NCBI RefSeq assembly: GCF_010233585.1
Contig: NZ_CP045997.1
Location: forward strand, 7,736,654 to 7,800,653
DNA: 64,000 nt
Source of the DNA: Spirosoma endbachense
GTDB taxonomy: Bacteria > Bacteroidota > Bacteroidia > Cytophagales > Spirosomataceae
Direction: 5' to 3'
A program made the position numbers and the translations under genes. Below, in pieces: positions 54,135 to 62,750 of this stretch (positions are counted from its first letter, which is position 1; each line of letters begins with the position of its first letter). The notes beneath the pieces were generated by a model. That model saw only the letters and a program-made list of their open reading frames with translations. It was not told the origin of the DNA and made no database searches.

Positions 54135-54260
54135 AGTCTAATAATGATTATGATAATCAATTTTGAACTACCAAATATCGCTAATTGATTTTCGATTATG
54201 CAAGTCTGATTGTGATTATTTTTTAGAAGATTGTGAATATTGTATTATCAAATACTGATT
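54135..54260. promoter_or_regulatory. divergent promoter/operator region of the island
   Basis: AT-rich space between two divergent regulators with repeated TGATTAT/ATAATCA-type sites: ATGATTATGATAATCA (~54,141), TGATTTTCGATTATG (~54,185), CTGATTGTGATTATTT (~54,207) and ACTGATTATGAG (~54,254). These are the best candidate operators. Confidence 0.5.
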
Positions 54261-54893
54261 ATGAGCATCTCAGATAAAATAAAGGCAGTACGAAAGGCGA
54301 AAGGAATTACGCCTACGGTAATGGCTAGAGAACTAGGTATTGAGGCAACCAACTACCCTCGATTAGAGAACAGAGGCAATCGACTCACTTACGAGAATCT
54401 TGAAGCTATATCAAAAGCTTTAGGTATAACTGTAATTGAACTGTTAACTTGGGGGGAAGAAATAAAGGAACCTATAGTTCGACCTGAGGAAACGAAGAAG
54501 TTAGAAAAGGATATTTCCAGAATCGAAGAACTACTTGACTATCAACGCGATAAAATCAAATACTTTAAAACTGTTATAGCAAAATTTGTTATTGAAAGTG
54601 CCTGGGAGGAATTTATAGACAGTACACCTGACCCCATAATAGTTGTAGAAAATGAAGAACAGGCGGAAATGGGATGGGATTATGATAGAGAAGCCTGGGA
54701 CAGCTATCTGAATACTTATATATTTGGTACTACAGCTTTTTGGAAACTCTTTGAATCTGGCTTGCTTGATAATAAAGTTTTGAAGGAAGTGGAAGGACAA
54801 CCAGATGTATTAATACCGTTTGATGTACGAATGCTGCAAGCAAGGAGAAAAAAGCAGGCTGATAAACTCTTTGGAAAAGTTGATGAAAAATAA
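54261..54893 (+). CDS. Xre-family regulator with helical C-terminal domain
   Basis: 210 residues from the ATG at 54261; the longer frame to 54240 adds unconserved residues. Residues ~3-60 are an Xre HTH: DKIKAVRKAKGITPTVMARE, LGIEATNYPRLENRGN and LEAISKALGITVIEL. A coiled helical part (EKDISRIEELLDYQRDKIKY) and an acidic domain with aromatic residues follow. It is the island's likely master repressor and could be the target of a helper-phage inducer. Confidence 0.78.
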   Translation: MSISDKIKAVRKAKGITPTVMARELGIEATNYPRLENRGNRLTYENLEAISKALGITVIELLTWGEEIKEPIVRPEETKKLEKDISRIEELLDYQRDKIKYFKTVIAKFVIESAWEEFIDSTPDPIIVVENEEQAEMGWDYDREAWDSYLNTYIFGTTAFWKLFESGLLDNKVLKEVEGQPDVLIPFDVRMLQARRKKQADKLFGKVDEK

Positions 54894-55061
54894 GAATACT
54901 AAATTTTCCAAATAAACCTAAAAAGCCTAATATATACTTGTATTAAATGAAGATAGGGGAGGGTAACTTTTAAAATTGAAAAAAAATAAATTGCTGTCTT
55001 TATAAGACAAGCATTTTTCCACTCTAAAAACTACATTCATTTATAAAAAATTTAGATAAAT

Positions 55062-58000
55062 ATGGATCCATTTACTGCGGCAGCTTTAGTTTATATTACT
55101 GGAAAAATAGGTGATAAATTAATTGACAGAGGATTAGATAAACACCTCGATGCGCTCTCAGAAAAAATTTTACCTAAAACTACTTTTCAGGATAGGCTAA
55201 GAGTAGTAGTAGATAAAACTATCAAAGAATTTGAAAAAAAAGAAAATTTTCAAAACAAAACAAAACAATTTTATTTTTACGAATCAGAAATTTTATTTAC
55301 TCAAGTCTTAGAAAGTCAAATATATCAGGACATTGAAAATCCATTAAAATATGAAAATTTTGAAGGTAATTTAAATATTATTACCCCAACTCAAGCAGAT
55401 CTGAATAATTTCTTTAATATTTTCTTGAAAAACATTGAAGCAGATGAAGATCTTCGCAAATTGTATATAGATCAATATTACAAAGAAGAAATTTTCAAAT
55501 TAAGTTCAAAAATAGACAAAATTGTTAACAACAAAATTTATGAAAATGATAGCAAAGGACTACTTAACAATGAAATTATAAATAATTATTTAAATAAAAA
55601 TATAAATAAAAGCGAATTTCAAAATATTGATAAAATATATGTAATGCTGACAGGGCAAAAATATGTTCATGATATAGATCAGCACGCAAAAAAGGTAAAT
55701 GAAGGGAGATATTTTGATAAATTTAATGAAGGTATATTTGACAATGAATATGGAGTATTTGATGAAGAAGATTTTGATGAAATTATTCCGATAATTGACC
55801 TTATAAATAAAGTTGATAAGCTAATTATACTAGGTACCGCAGGTTCGGGTAAAACTACTACTATTCAAAAAATATTTTCAACTACCATTCAACATCGTAA
55901 TATTAATCCGCAAGAATATTTGCCAGTAATAATTAAAATAAAAAAATATAAGCCTAATAGTGAATTAGAAACATTAATCTCAACAGAGATTGGTTTAGAT
56001 GTTGAAGAAATAAAAAAAATGCTAATATCAGGAGACTTTTACATTTTTATTGATGGGCTTAATGAAATTGGAGATAATATAAAAAATGAAGCTTATGACG
56101 ATCTAAAAGATTTTTTAAGTAAATACCCGACTAATAAATATTTAATAACAACTAGGAAGCATACATTTAATAATATATTTGATTTGCCGGTCTATGATTT
56201 AAAAGAGTTAAACGAAATTCAAATTAAAGAATATATTCAGAAATATTTAGAATTTTATAATAAAAAAATAGATTATGATTTATGGGGAAAGCTGAAAGAT
56301 GATATAAACATTATTTCACTTACGAAAAATCCTCTAACTCTGCGAATGTTAGTATTTCTAACATTAAATGATAACATAGTTATTAACAGAGGAAAATTAT
56401 ACGAAAGCTTTATAAAATATATTTATAAGAGAGAGATAAACAAAGATATTAAATTTGATATTGTTTTGAAAAATGATATACTTGCTTATTGTGCATTAGA
56501 TATGAGGAAAAAAGGCATTAACCAATTATCAATTGAAGAAACAAGAAAATTAGTTAACAAGAAAGTTAATAATATTATTCTAACTAATAAAATAGTATTA
56601 GAATTATTAGAAATTAATTTACTGGTAATTGATAATGAAAAAAATATATCTTTTTTGCATGACACGTATTTAGAATATTTTTCTGCATTAGAAATAAATA
56701 ATAATTTTATAACCAACAAAGTATTAGATATAGCTAATATAGAAGATTCAAAATGGGATGATACGCTATTAATGTGCAGTGATTTACTACTTCGAAGCTC
56801 TGATAAGCACCGGTTCTTTGAGTATTTATTTGTTGGAGAAAAGAAAAAGGAGCCAAAAAATTTACACATGTTTGACTATGATGATGTGAATGATACCGTA
56901 CTAGTTGCCTGCAAAATTGCAAATAACTTAAGAAATTCTAATCCTAAAGTTTTTCAAACCGCAGAATCATATATATTAAATTATATTACTTTATATATGA
57001 TATATAAAGAAGACAATAGAATAATAAATTCAAAAAAATTATTTTCATGCATAGCGGCTTTAAATAGTAGAAAAGCATTAAGAAAAATCTTCTACGAAGA
57101 AAAATGGCAAATTTATTGGCTTTACTCTGATGATGAAGATGAAAATATTGAGCGAACAGAAAAACAAAATATTGAGGAGACGAATTTTTTGAATATTGCA
57201 AAATATTTAATTGACAATTTATCTAACTATGCCGAAACTTTACAGTTCATTCATGAATTTAATTTGAATATTTATTCTAGTAAACTGGCTGCTATGTTTT
57301 CAAAATCAATAAAACGTCGTGTAAGCTATTTATTAACAGAAATATATAAAAAAATTTCAAGTGAAGAATTAATCGCAATTTATAATAGAAATCCTAATAT
57401 TTATACTCTGCAGATTATAGGCAGAAGGGATATAAATTTTTTTGTTAATAATTATGATATCGAATTATTTGGCGAAGATAAATTCATTGAAACTCTAATA
57501 AAATTTCATGATTATTCAAATTTATTATTAGAAAAAAATCTTTTGAGAGCTATTATTGACAATAAAGTTAGATATAAAACTCTACTTAAGGTTATACAAA
57601 AACTCTGTACAATATATTTCATCAATGAAAAATACCTTTCACTAGGCAATTTGTATACAATTTTAGAGAATTCAGATAATAGTTATTCAAAAATTTCGAT
57701 TATAATAAACTTCAGCAAAAAGATAAATTTTAATAATATTCCAGAAAATATAAAGAATACTTTATTAGAAGAATATCAATTGTTTTCATCTAAGAAAGAT
57801 AAAATTCTAAATCAATTTAGAGATACAAATATCCTTGATTTATTTAAAAGAAAAAAAGAATTTCAAATTCAATATTTTGACTTTAAAATAAACCCTAACA
57901 ATAAAAAAAATATTTTCATTCTACTCACAAAATATTCCGACAATAGATATATTGAAGTAGGTGACCCCTTTGTAATTAATGGCTATATATTGGGATTAGT

Positions 58001-59027
58001 AAATTCTATAAATGAGGTAGATATAATAAAAAATGAAAAAGAATATGCTATAATTAAAACAGGAAAAATAGTTTGGCAAAGTAAAAGAGTTGATAAAATC
58101 GGTTTGAACAATGTTTATTATATTTCGGCTGATATATTTTCTACTAATATGGAAAATATATCAGCCGAAGGGACTATATCCTCTGTTTTGCATTTTACTA
58201 ACCCCAAAAACCTAATTAACATATTAATCGAAAATAGAAACATTTTAAATTTTTTCATAAATCAAAATATATTTGCTAGAATCCATCCCGACTTAGTTGT
58301 AAATGATACTGAATTGGTGAGTTATATTATTTCTAATATTACTGAATATAATTTTATTATATATAATCTAAATATTTCCTTCTTGTTTTATGGTAAAACT
58401 AGATCATTTGAACCTGGTTTAATCTTGGCGATTAGTACGTATTTTGCAATCGTCCTTAAATTAAGGACTGGCGAACTCAAGGCTCTACCTATACCTCAAA
58501 GCTTTCGCAATAGTTTTAATGTAAAAAAATATGTTATTATAGAAAATAATAATAATATACATCAAATAGAAAATATTGATATTAATGAAAATAATGGATT
58601 TAAGAAGAGTGGCATAATTTCCGTAAATTATTTAAAGAAAACTGGCTTTATTCATAACTTATTTTCAACAAAAGATTATTTTTTCTCCTTTAAGGAGTGT
58701 GATTTTATACCTGAGATAGGTGACGAGGTATTCTTTATTTCGAGAACAAACGAGTATGAAAAATATAAAAATTATTTAATTGCTATTAATATTAGATTTA
58801 TACGTCGTTTGTATTGCAGATTAAAAACTATCGAAGAAGTCAACGAATATTTTACAGGCATGGCAATTGACACAATTACTAATGAAGAGATTCAATATTC
58901 AATAAAAGCAAATAACGTATTAAATGGTAAACTATTTATAGATAAAATATATAAATATATCCCTAGTAAACGTCATGGCAATTTTAGTGCCAACCGAGCT
59001 ACTTTATTGTTTCCTCACCTACGATAG
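55062..59027 (+). CDS. NACHT (STAND) NTPase with C-terminal cold-shock-like domain (candidate defence protein)
   Basis: 1321 residues, extremely AT-rich. The N-terminal ~230 residues are helical, opening with an amphipathic DPFTAAALVYITGKIGDKLI. NACHT: Walker A GTAGSGKTT (~258-266), Walker B FYIFIDGLNEIG (~326-337), YLITTRKH (~359-366), NPLTLRMLVFL and the winged-helix LHDTYLEYFSALE. A long helical region (~590-960) without clear repeats follows. Residues ~960-1060 are beta-rich. Residues ~1183-1250 look like a cold-shock/OB fold: SGIISVNYLKKTGFIHN, DYFFSFKECDF and IGDEVFFIS. bNACHT proteins are known anti-phage sensors; the OB-type sensor end is inferred. Confidence 0.82.
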   Translation: MDPFTAAALVYITGKIGDKLIDRGLDKHLDALSEKILPKTTFQDRLRVVVDKTIKEFEKKENFQNKTKQFYFYESEILFTQVLESQIYQDIENPLKYENFEGNLNIITPTQADLNNFFNIFLKNIEADEDLRKLYIDQYYKEEIFKLSSKIDKIVNNKIYENDSKGLLNNEIINNYLNKNINKSEFQNIDKIYVMLTGQKYVHDIDQHAKKVNEGRYFDKFNEGIFDNEYGVFDEEDFDEIIPIIDLINKVDKLIILGTAGSGKTTTIQKIFSTTIQHRNINPQEYLPVIIKIKKYKPNSELETLISTEIGLDVEEIKKMLISGDFYIFIDGLNEIGDNIKNEAYDDLKDFLSKYPTNKYLITTRKHTFNNIFDLPVYDLKELNEIQIKEYIQKYLEFYNKKIDYDLWGKLKDDINIISLTKNPLTLRMLVFLTLNDNIVINRGKLYESFIKYIYKREINKDIKFDIVLKNDILAYCALDMRKKGINQLSIEETRKLVNKKVNNIILTNKIVLELLEINLLVIDNEKNISFLHDTYLEYFSALEINNNFITNKVLDIANIEDSKWDDTLLMCSDLLLRSSDKHRFFEYLFVGEKKKEPKNLHMFDYDDVNDTVLVACKIANNLRNSNPKVFQTAESYILNYITLYMIYKEDNRIINSKKLFSCIAALNSRKALRKIFYEEKWQIYWLYSDDEDENIERTEKQNIEETNFLNIAKYLIDNLSNYAETLQFIHEFNLNIYSSKLAAMFSKSIKRRVSYLLTEIYKKISSEELIAIYNRNPNIYTLQIIGRRDINFFVNNYDIELFGEDKFIETLIKFHDYSNLLLEKNLLRAIIDNKVRYKTLLKVIQKLCTIYFINEKYLSLGNLYTILENSDNSYSKISIIINFSKKINFNNIPENIKNTLLEEYQLFSSKKDKILNQFRDTNILDLFKRKKEFQIQYFDFKINPNNKKNIFILLTKYSDNRYIEVGDPFVINGYILGLVNSINEVDIIKNEKEYAIIKTGKIVWQSKRVDKIGLNNVYYISADIFSTNMENISAEGTISSVLHFTNPKNLINILIENRNILNFFINQNIFARIHPDLVVNDTELVSYIISNITEYNFIIYNLNISFLFYGKTRSFEPGLILAISTYFAIVLKLRTGELKALPIPQSFRNSFNVKKYVIIENNNNIHQIENIDINENNGFKKSGIISVNYLKKTGFIHNLFSTKDYFFSFKECDFIPEIGDEVFFISRTNEYEKYKNYLIAINIRFIRRLYCRLKTIEEVNEYFTGMAIDTITNEEIQYSIKANNVLNGKLFIDKIYKYIPSKRHGNFSANRATLLFPHLR

Positions 59028-59084
59028 CCAAAATAATGGCAGCATTTATACTTATAATAAACCTAAACGCGCTGCATGATTGCA

Positions 59085-59160
59085 TTACAACTAATATTTT
59101 ATTAATTACTTTATTGGATATAAATATCCAATAAAGTAATTAATAAAATATTAGTTGTAA
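59085..59160 (+). terminator. very long perfect palindrome after the NACHT gene
   Basis: Two perfect 37-base arms (59,085-59,121 and 59,124-59,160) with a 2-base spacer, starting 57 bases after the stop codon. The arm begins TTACAACTAATATTTTATTA. It is longer than the one after the HD-Hsp90 gene and has no sequence relation to it. The 260 bases that follow hold no gene. Confidence 0.75.
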
Positions 59161-59424
59161 AAGACAGAAGTAATTTGGTGCATATATTGTTATACTCAAT
59201 TGCATCATAGATTTGCACTAAAATTTCCTTAAATCCTAAAATAGATATGAAAAAAAGTGTCAAACTCCCTTTACCATACTTACAAGCAGCTTTTTTAGTA
59301 TCATTTCAATGTAAATGCATAGCTGGTTAGTTATGTTAATTTATTCATTCTCATCGTTATATCCATTAGATATGTAATTATTGTCTATATCTTTAAGTCA
59401 CAGATAATAGGTTTTATGGACTAA

Positions 59425-60255
59425 GAGCCTGTTTAAAAATGCTTGAGTATTCGATTAATGTTGGATAAGTAGACGAATGATTCGTGGGAACTTACCCCAC
59501 ATTCATAGTCGTTGTTGAGTCGTCTCGATCAATTCATCCTGGAGAAGGTGCGTTCGACTTTCCAGCTCATAGGAACCACATGAAAAGCAGACAACTCACT
59601 TACTTTCACCACCTCCAATAGCAAACCAAATGACTTCTTGAGCCAGCTAGCCAGTTTTTTGCCATAGGCACTATCCGCTAAAATCTTACTCATTCGCTCA
59701 TATTCCCGCTCAGCTAACCGCGTTAATACCACTCGGGCCGCTGGACTCTCGTGTTGATTGGCGGCATGAACTACGACCACTAAAACCAACCCCAGCGTAT
59801 CTACGACGATATGGCGTTTGCGCCCATTCACTTTTTTAGGGCCATCATAGCCTTTGGGGAAAACGCCCCATTCACTACATTTTACACTTTGTGAGTCAAT
59901 GACTCCCACACTGGGCGAGCCGTCCCGTCCGGCTTTCTGTCGCCGACGTTCCACTACCGCTTTATTAAGTTTTTGCCAGTTTCCCTGGTTGCGCCAGTTC
60001 CAGAAGCAGTAGTAGCAAAGCGGCCAGGGTGGTAGATCATTAGGCAAAAGTCGCCATTGGCATCCAGTTTTTGTCAGCTACAGTAGGGCGTTTAGAACAG
60101 AGCGAAGCGGATACTTGCGCTTGTCGGCAAGAATTTCTTCCATAACTTGCCAGACAGAATCAGTTAGATCTGTGGGTTACATCTTTGGTCGGATTAACCA
60201 ACAAGATAGGCTGATTCTGCTTTTTCTGCCCTTCACAACGTTTTTAAACAGGCTC
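59425..60255. mobile_element. IS5-family (IS427-type) insertion sequence, inactive
   Basis: 831 bases with terminal inverted repeats GAGCCTGTTTAAAAA at the left and TTTTTAAACAGGCTC at the right, and a TAA target duplication on both sides (59,422-59,424 and 60,256-60,258). It contains one degenerate transposase. It lies inside the right end of the island, 45 bases from att copy 3. Confidence 0.85.
59433..60182 (-). pseudogene. IS5-family transposase with three nonsense codons
   Basis: A single 250-codon frame on the minus strand from ATG at 60182 to TAA at 59433 shows the IS427-type transposase throughout: LTDSVWQVMEEIL, TGCQWRLLPNDLPPWP, GVIDSQSVKCSEWG, NGRKRHIVVDTLGLVL and VERTF near the end. 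It is interrupted at codon 2 (TAA), codon 35 (TAG, where Tyr is usual) and codon 218 (TGA). There is no frameshift. The longest intact piece is 59,529-60,047. Confidence 0.85.
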
Positions 60256-60300
60256 TAAGAGATTGATTATAAGTGCATTTGGTATTAGCCAAGACAGACT

Positions 60301-60361
60301 CTACGAGTGCACAAAAAATTAAAAAACCCCTCAAAACAGTCTTTTTTGAGGGGTTTTTTAA
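60301..60361 (+). repeat. att copy 3 (right end of the island)
   Basis: CTACGAGTGCACAAAAA is identical to the 17 bases at 44,941. It is followed by an 18-base hairpin TTAAAAAACCCCTCAAAA / TTTTGAGGGGTTTTTTAA (60,319-60,361), again a tRNA-style terminator. The upstream bases do not match the tRNA, as expected for an att right end. Confidence 0.85.
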
Positions 60362-60492
60362 TTTTAGTGCTACTAATAGTGTGACAGTCTTTACTAGAAT
60401 TAATCTATAGGTATCGCGAACTAGTGAAGTTGCCATCATAGCAGCGCATGCGATAGAGAGGCTTACTTATTTAGTGGCAACTTCATTCTAGA

Positions 60493-60790
60493 TCAATCGC
60501 TGGTCATCAATTGGTAATATGTGGAATTATAATCCGCTAATATAGATAAAAGGGTGCCATCAACTTTAAAGCTTGCGTTCACTTTGCTTCTATAATATCT
60601 TCCCCGCGGGTGGTGTAGCGTCTGGACAAAAACTGTTGCTGCATAAGTCGGGATTGTAGAGTTGTGAAGCCAGGCACAGTTTATCTTGCCTAAATCGGTA
60701 GTTGAGTTTGTCCACAACGTTAGCCAGTTTCAGTAACCGTTCATTTGGACCCTCGATAAAAACATTATTCTGACGGTAGTCGAATGGCAC
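60493..60790 (-). pseudogene. possible frameshifted gene remnant
   Basis: Two overlapping minus frames look partly protein-like: 60,590-60,790 (GPNERLLKLANVVDKLNYRF) and 60,493-60,717 (RSKVNASFKVDGTLLSIL near its end). They could be one gene broken by a frameshift in the overlap. I recognise no family. The rest of 60,362-60,928 holds nothing that I can support. Confidence 0.25.
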
Positions 60791-60928
60791 CCAATCACCT
60801 AGGATAAGGCCTACTTTCTGGTAAGGTAGCCAAGCGCGAATATAGAGTCTAGCGCCGATTTAGGATACTTTAAAAGCTCCGGTGTAGAACTCGTCTTATC
60901 TACCTAGCTTCACTCTCACTATTTATTC

Positions 60929-61906
60929 TCAACTTGGATCATCTTCGAACTCGAGAAAAGAAGTGTCAGCTGTTTTTACGATTTGAGTCTGGGGTGAAAG
61001 GTTATATCTTTCAGAATCATGTTTTGCATGAAATTTCCTCCAGATTGGACCATGATCAACCTTGCTGTTCGCTATCCCTTTTGTTGGCTTCAAACTGTAC
61101 CGTGACTTATCAGGCTCGTGCTCTTCGACTGTATATAAGCCTGCTCCGCGTATCTTCAAATGTTGACGAGCAAAAGTCTTATTAAAAGCAATATTTAACC
61201 CGCTGAGTTTACTTTCTACGCTGGGGTAGATCAACGCTTGAACTTTGCCTGCCGAAGGTGAATTCATATGATTCAGATATACACGGGCAATGGCACTGGT
61301 GAACAAATAGAGGTTCTCCACTTCGGCTGATGACTGTATAAATAAGTCACCAAAATAGGCGTCAATTTCCTTTATAGCTTCTGAAGTTCCAGCTTTGAAT
61401 ATATCATCATGCCGAAGCATTGTTTTAAATGGATCACCATCAGGAAGCCGGTCGAAAATATGTTTCACTCCAATGACTAAGCCTACGGTCTCTATATTAT
61501 GGTCTATCATGGGTTTTGTGTTGCGCTTGTCAACCCAAACGGAAAGGGCTACTGTGTTACCGAGTTCTGCTCTTACCTCAAAAATGGGTACGCCGTTTTC
61601 CGATGAGCAATAAAAGACAGGATCACCAGCCCAATTGCACCGGCCTAAAGAAGAGATAGAATCGGGGGGACAGTGAAGCTTGGATAAAACAGGCCTGCCA
61701 TCTGAATCATTAAACCAAGACTCGTCATGCTTGGCAGCGGCCCTATGAACTGCTGGAAATACAAGGTTATAGAAAGACCTTTTGTAACCAGCTTCAATGA
61801 AGACCTTCTGTACTCGCCGCATTATGTCGTGCTGATCAACCGCTGGATGAGTCAGAAGCTCACGAATATGCTCTAGTTGTTTGATGCAGGATGATGCACT
61901 AATCAT
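60929..61906 (-). CDS. RES-domain-like protein
   Basis: 325 residues. The middle resembles the RES fold: GRCNWAGDPVFYCSSENGV (Arg), PIFEVRAELGNTVALSVW (Glu) and VQALIYPSVESKLSGLNIAF (Ser), the three named positions. RES proteins include toxins that destroy NAD+ with an Xre antitoxin; no Xre gene is adjacent here. The C-terminal ~70 residues are polar. Whether it is a toxin, an effector or a metabolic relative cannot be told. Confidence 0.6.
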   Translation of the reverse strand: MISASSCIKQLEHIRELLTHPAVDQHDIMRRVQKVFIEAGYKRSFYNLVFPAVHRAAAKHDESWFNDSDGRPVLSKLHCPPDSISSLGRCNWAGDPVFYCSSENGVPIFEVRAELGNTVALSVWVDKRNTKPMIDHNIETVGLVIGVKHIFDRLPDGDPFKTMLRHDDIFKAGTSEAIKEIDAYFGDLFIQSSAEVENLYLFTSAIARVYLNHMNSPSAGKVQALIYPSVESKLSGLNIAFNKTFARQHLKIRGAGLYTVEEHEPDKSRYSLKPTKGIANSKVDHGPIWRKFHAKHDSERYNLSPQTQIVKTADTSFLEFEDDPS

Positions 61907-62066
61907 AAAAAGGATTTAATATCGATGTAAATCACCTAAATGCTATCTACTTAACGACCGTATTAACAGCCATGAAATCTATGCAATAAAGATACGTGTA
62001 AGAGTATAATCTTTCACTATCTTTAGTAGCAATAATGCCTTAAGAGTAAAACAGCCTTTTTTTGCC

Positions 62067-62705
62067 ATGATTTTTGGGTATGTACGGGTATCTACAGCGG
62101 ATCAGACTGCTGAAGGACAACGGAGCCTGATCGCTCGTTACGTAGTCGATCATAAACTGATCGTCGACGAATGGATCGAAGTCGAAATGTCATCTCGCAA
62201 ATCGGTTGAGCAGCGTCGGCTCACCGAACTATTGGGTAAAGTCTCCGGAGAAGACACCATTATCATTTCCGAGTTGTCTCGCCTGGGCCGATCGATCCGG
62301 GAGGTGTTGAGTTTGATCGAGGAGCTTATCAACGACAAGAAGTGTCGGCTCATCCTGATTAAGCAGGGACTGGACATTAATCCTAAGAACCACCGGGACA
62401 TGACGACCAAAGTACTGTTGACAGTTTTTAGTATGATGGCCGAGTTGGAGCGAGACTTTGTTTCCGAGCGAACCAAGGAAGGTCTGCGTGCCAGAAAAGA
62501 AAGGGGAATCATACTGGGAAAACCCAAAGGTGTAATTCAGGCCTCAATTTACGATAAGGACAAGGAGAGAATCATACACCTACGCTCCCTGGGTGTACCT
62601 ATAACGGCTATTATCAATACGCACCTGAAGTATGGCAAATACTTATCTCTGAAAAAATACATTGATCGACAGAAGCCATCTCCGTTCAGCCTAATTACTG
62701 TATAG
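62067..62705 (+). CDS. serine recombinase (resolvase/invertase family)
   Basis: 212 residues. Catalytic Ser in FGYVRVSTADQTAEGQ, the E/D region IIISELSRLGRSIREVL and the helix MMAELERDFVSERTKEGLRA are canonical. The C-terminal DNA-binding part after KPKGVIQASIYDK is short (~60 residues) and contains a weak HTH. It may be a mobile-element resolvase or an invertase of a nearby switch. No inverted repeats of switch size were found around it. Confidence 0.87.
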   Translation: MIFGYVRVSTADQTAEGQRSLIARYVVDHKLIVDEWIEVEMSSRKSVEQRRLTELLGKVSGEDTIIISELSRLGRSIREVLSLIEELINDKKCRLILIKQGLDINPKNHRDMTTKVLLTVFSMMAELERDFVSERTKEGLRARKERGIILGKPKGVIQASIYDKDKERIIHLRSLGVPITAIINTHLKYGKYLSLKKYIDRQKPSPFSLITV

Positions 62706-62750
62706 CTAGGAGCTAGTTGCATCAGGCTGCCTGAAAACAGCAAAGCAATT

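Larger units (their letters stand above)
45131..60312. mobile_element. tRNA-Arg-integrated satellite-like genomic island
   Basis: 15.2 kb bounded by ACGAGTGCAC direct repeats derived from the tRNA-Arg 3' end. The core on the minus strand has a regulator, integrase, small coiled-coil protein, VapE-type helicase, Toprim primase, two micro-genes and a RimK-like ligase; a divergent regulator faces it. No capsid, tail, terminase, relaxase or conjugation genes are seen. That gene set fits a phage satellite (PICI-like) or another small integrative replicon. The two large AT-rich genes at the flanks are cargo. The class assignment is inferred. Confidence 0.7.

Noticed and set aside
56486..56869. 127-codon minus-strand frame within the NACHT gene
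   Set aside because: Shadow of a strongly AT-rich coding region; Ser/Leu/Phe-rich with no motif.
60233..60439. 68-codon minus-strand frame at the island's right end
   Set aside because: It spans the IS end, the att copy and the hairpin, so it cannot be a native gene.
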